Assembly (NCBI GenBank): GCA_016933575.1
Contig: JAFGAR010000088.1
Location: forward strand, 203,764 to 267,763
Direction: 5' to 3'
Source of the DNA: Candidatus Thorarchaeota archaeon
GTDB taxonomy: Archaea; Asgardarchaeota; Thorarchaeia; Thorarchaeales; Thorarchaeaceae
Length of the DNA stretch: 64,000 nt
A program made the position numbers and the translations under genes. The notes under the pieces were generated by a model. That model worked only from the letters and a program-made list of their open reading frames with translations. It ran no database searches and had not been told where the DNA came from. Within the stretch, counting starts at the first letter, position 1, and each line of letters starts with the position of its first letter. Below are positions 63,131 to 64,000 of this stretch, piece after piece.

Positions 63131-64000
63131 ATGCAGGATTATAATACATTCGCACAATCCATAGTCGATTTATTCGTTCCAATCGCACAATTTTTCCAAT
63201 CATTAGGTATTCCATTTGGTCCTTTTGGATGGATGTTTATTATCGGAGCATCTCCACTAGTTCTAATTATAGTCCTATTGGTGTTTCGAGGTCGTCGCGG
63301 CTCCGGTGGTACTGATGTTCATGAAGGAATTAAGAAAATCATTGCATCAACTGGTGATGTTTCAATTGGAATGGCTGGCGCAAAGAAACTCAAATATCTC
63401 AAGACCCCAGGTCATGCATTAGTATTCCTCAAGATTGAAGAAAATGCAATCCAACAGGCATTGACCGCAGTTGATTACTATGCTCAGCAGGGCGATATAG
63501 ATGAATCTATGAAGACAAAACTTGTTGAAACATACCAAGAACGTCTTGACGCAATAAAACAAGCTATTACCAGAGATGAACAATTCAAAGAGATTCTTGA
63601 TACATCAACTGCTGTTGACAAGGCACGATCCGATTATCTCCAGAAACTTGCTGCTATGTCTGGCACAGCAGTGGAAACAGACGAAACTTCTGAAGCCGGT
63701 CCTTCTAGTGTTGGGATGCCAGATGCTGTACGAACAACTCCTTCAGGTGGCAAGCCTCCCGGTGGAGGAGCTCCTGGTGGTGGGCCTCCCGGTGGAGGAG
63801 CTCCCGGTGGTGGACCTCCTGGCGGAGGAGCTCCCGGTGGTGGACCTCCTGGCGGAGGAGCTCCCGGTGGTGGACCTCCTGGCGGAGGAGCTCCTGGTGG
63901 TGGACCTCCTGGCGGAGGAGCTCCTGGTGGTGGGCCTCCCGGTGGAGGAGCTCCTGGTGGTGGGCCTCCCGGTGGAGGAGCTCCTGGTGGTGGGCCTCCC
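63131..64000 (+). CDS. Membrane protein with a Pro/Gly-rich repeat tail (cut by window end)
   Basis: ATG at 63131 with AGGTGAG 9 bp upstream; 290 codons are open to the window edge. The N terminus has one transmembrane helix (about residues 31-50, MFIIGASPLVLIIVLLVF) followed by basic RGRRG. A helical domain (residues 60-190) contains KKIIASTGDVSIGMAGAKKL and KLVETYQERLDAIKQAI. From residue about 206 the sequence is a perfect decapeptide repeat (PPGGGAPGGG) running out of the window. The order suggests a membrane-anchored cytoplasmic domain with a long flexible tail. No family recognised. Confidence 0.85.
   Translation, partial: MQDYNTFAQSIVDLFVPIAQFFQSLGIPFGPFGWMFIIGASPLVLIIVLLVFRGRRGSGGTDVHEGIKKIIASTGDVSIGMAGAKKLKYLKTPGHALVFLKIEENAIQQALTAVDYYAQQGDIDESMKTKLVETYQERLDAIKQAITRDEQFKEILDTSTAVDKARSDYLQKLAAMSGTAVETDETSEAGPSSVGMPDAVRTTPSGGKPPGGGAPGGGPPGGGAPGGGPPGGGAPGGGPPGGGAPGGGPPGGGAPGGGPPGGGAPGGGPPGGGAPGGGPPGGGAPGGGPP
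63747..64000 (+). repeat. 30-bp tandem repeat encoding PPGGGAPGGG
   Basis: About 8.5 nearly identical 30-bp units fill the last 254 bases and continue past the window. Variation is confined mostly to third codon positions (for example CCC/CCT, GGT/GGC), so the protein repeat is kept. This indicates recent expansion under coding constraint. Confidence 0.95.

Overview
This window is from an archaeal chromosome. The evidence is an MCM/GINS/RFC/Orc1 replication set, TFB and TFE, an RpoG/Rpb8-like RNA polymerase subunit, a PAN proteasomal ATPase, NAC, MBF1, GatDE, a Taw2-like enzyme, isopentenyl phosphate kinase, frequent TTG/GTG starts and intron-rich tRNA genes with encoded CCA. A eukaryote-like split LKR/SDH saccharopine pair, Rpb8, a LURP-one-like protein and a Pro/Gly-rich tail favour an Asgard archaeon (Thorarchaeia-like). 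That placement is inferred from gene content; no marker tree was run.

Layout. 1-6.0 kb is a replication island: mcm (cut by the window start) and GINS on the minus strand, divergent rfcS-rfcL, then truA, a small winged-helix gene and orc1/cdc6. 6.2-9.3 kb has tRNA-Gly, an orphan korA, and an Ig-like surface protein whose 3' end runs antisense into korA. 9.4-11 kb has rpoG and a TFB. 11-19.2 kb looks like a secretion or surface-appendage locus: a type II/IV secretion ATPase, a tiny membrane peptide, a second Ig-like surface protein and a giant membrane-anchored HerA/VirB4-type ATPase. 19.2-25 kb holds IPK, S10, GlmS, an aminotransferase-V protein lacking the PLP lysine, and a nucleotidyltransferase.

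The most unusual stretch is 26.0-41.4 kb. It carries amino-acid catabolism (LKR/SDH, IorAB, ACD alpha), HypF and several unrecognised genes. Every gap between transcription units there contains at least one copy of an octamer, TGTATTAC or GTAATACA, usually as a pair. Some of these pairs are exact 17-18 bp repeats or perfect palindromes, including between convergent genes where a promoter operator is not expected. I found only two stray copies elsewhere. Inside the cluster lies a two-gene unit, an Orc/Cdc6-like AAA+ ATPase followed by a ribbon-helix-helix (RHH) protein. An AAA+/RHH segregation, domain-marking or silencing system acting on these sites is the leading hypothesis.

41.4-54.1 kb is mostly housekeeping: NAC, Taw2-like, PAN, MBF1, TFE, DUF2110, a TlyA-like methyltransferase, GDT1-like, GatD/GatE, PGK and DUF1294. 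It includes tRNA-Val, tRNA-Leu and tRNA-Met. The six complete tRNAs of the window carry eight apparent introns, several at non-canonical positions (D-arm, variable loop, T-loop).

54.1-62.3 kb resembles an integrated or degraded mobile region. A tRNA 3' remnant and a tRNA-like 5' fragment with complementary acceptor arms bracket a 1765-residue protein of unknown family (with a PD-(D/E)xK-like signature), a divergently transcribed TnpB-like protein lacking the canonical RuvC glutamate, a strongly structured RNA candidate at the tnpB 3' end, and a two-intron tRNA-Thr. The window ends with a LURP-one-like protein and a membrane protein with a 30-bp tandem repeat encoding a Pro/Gly tail.
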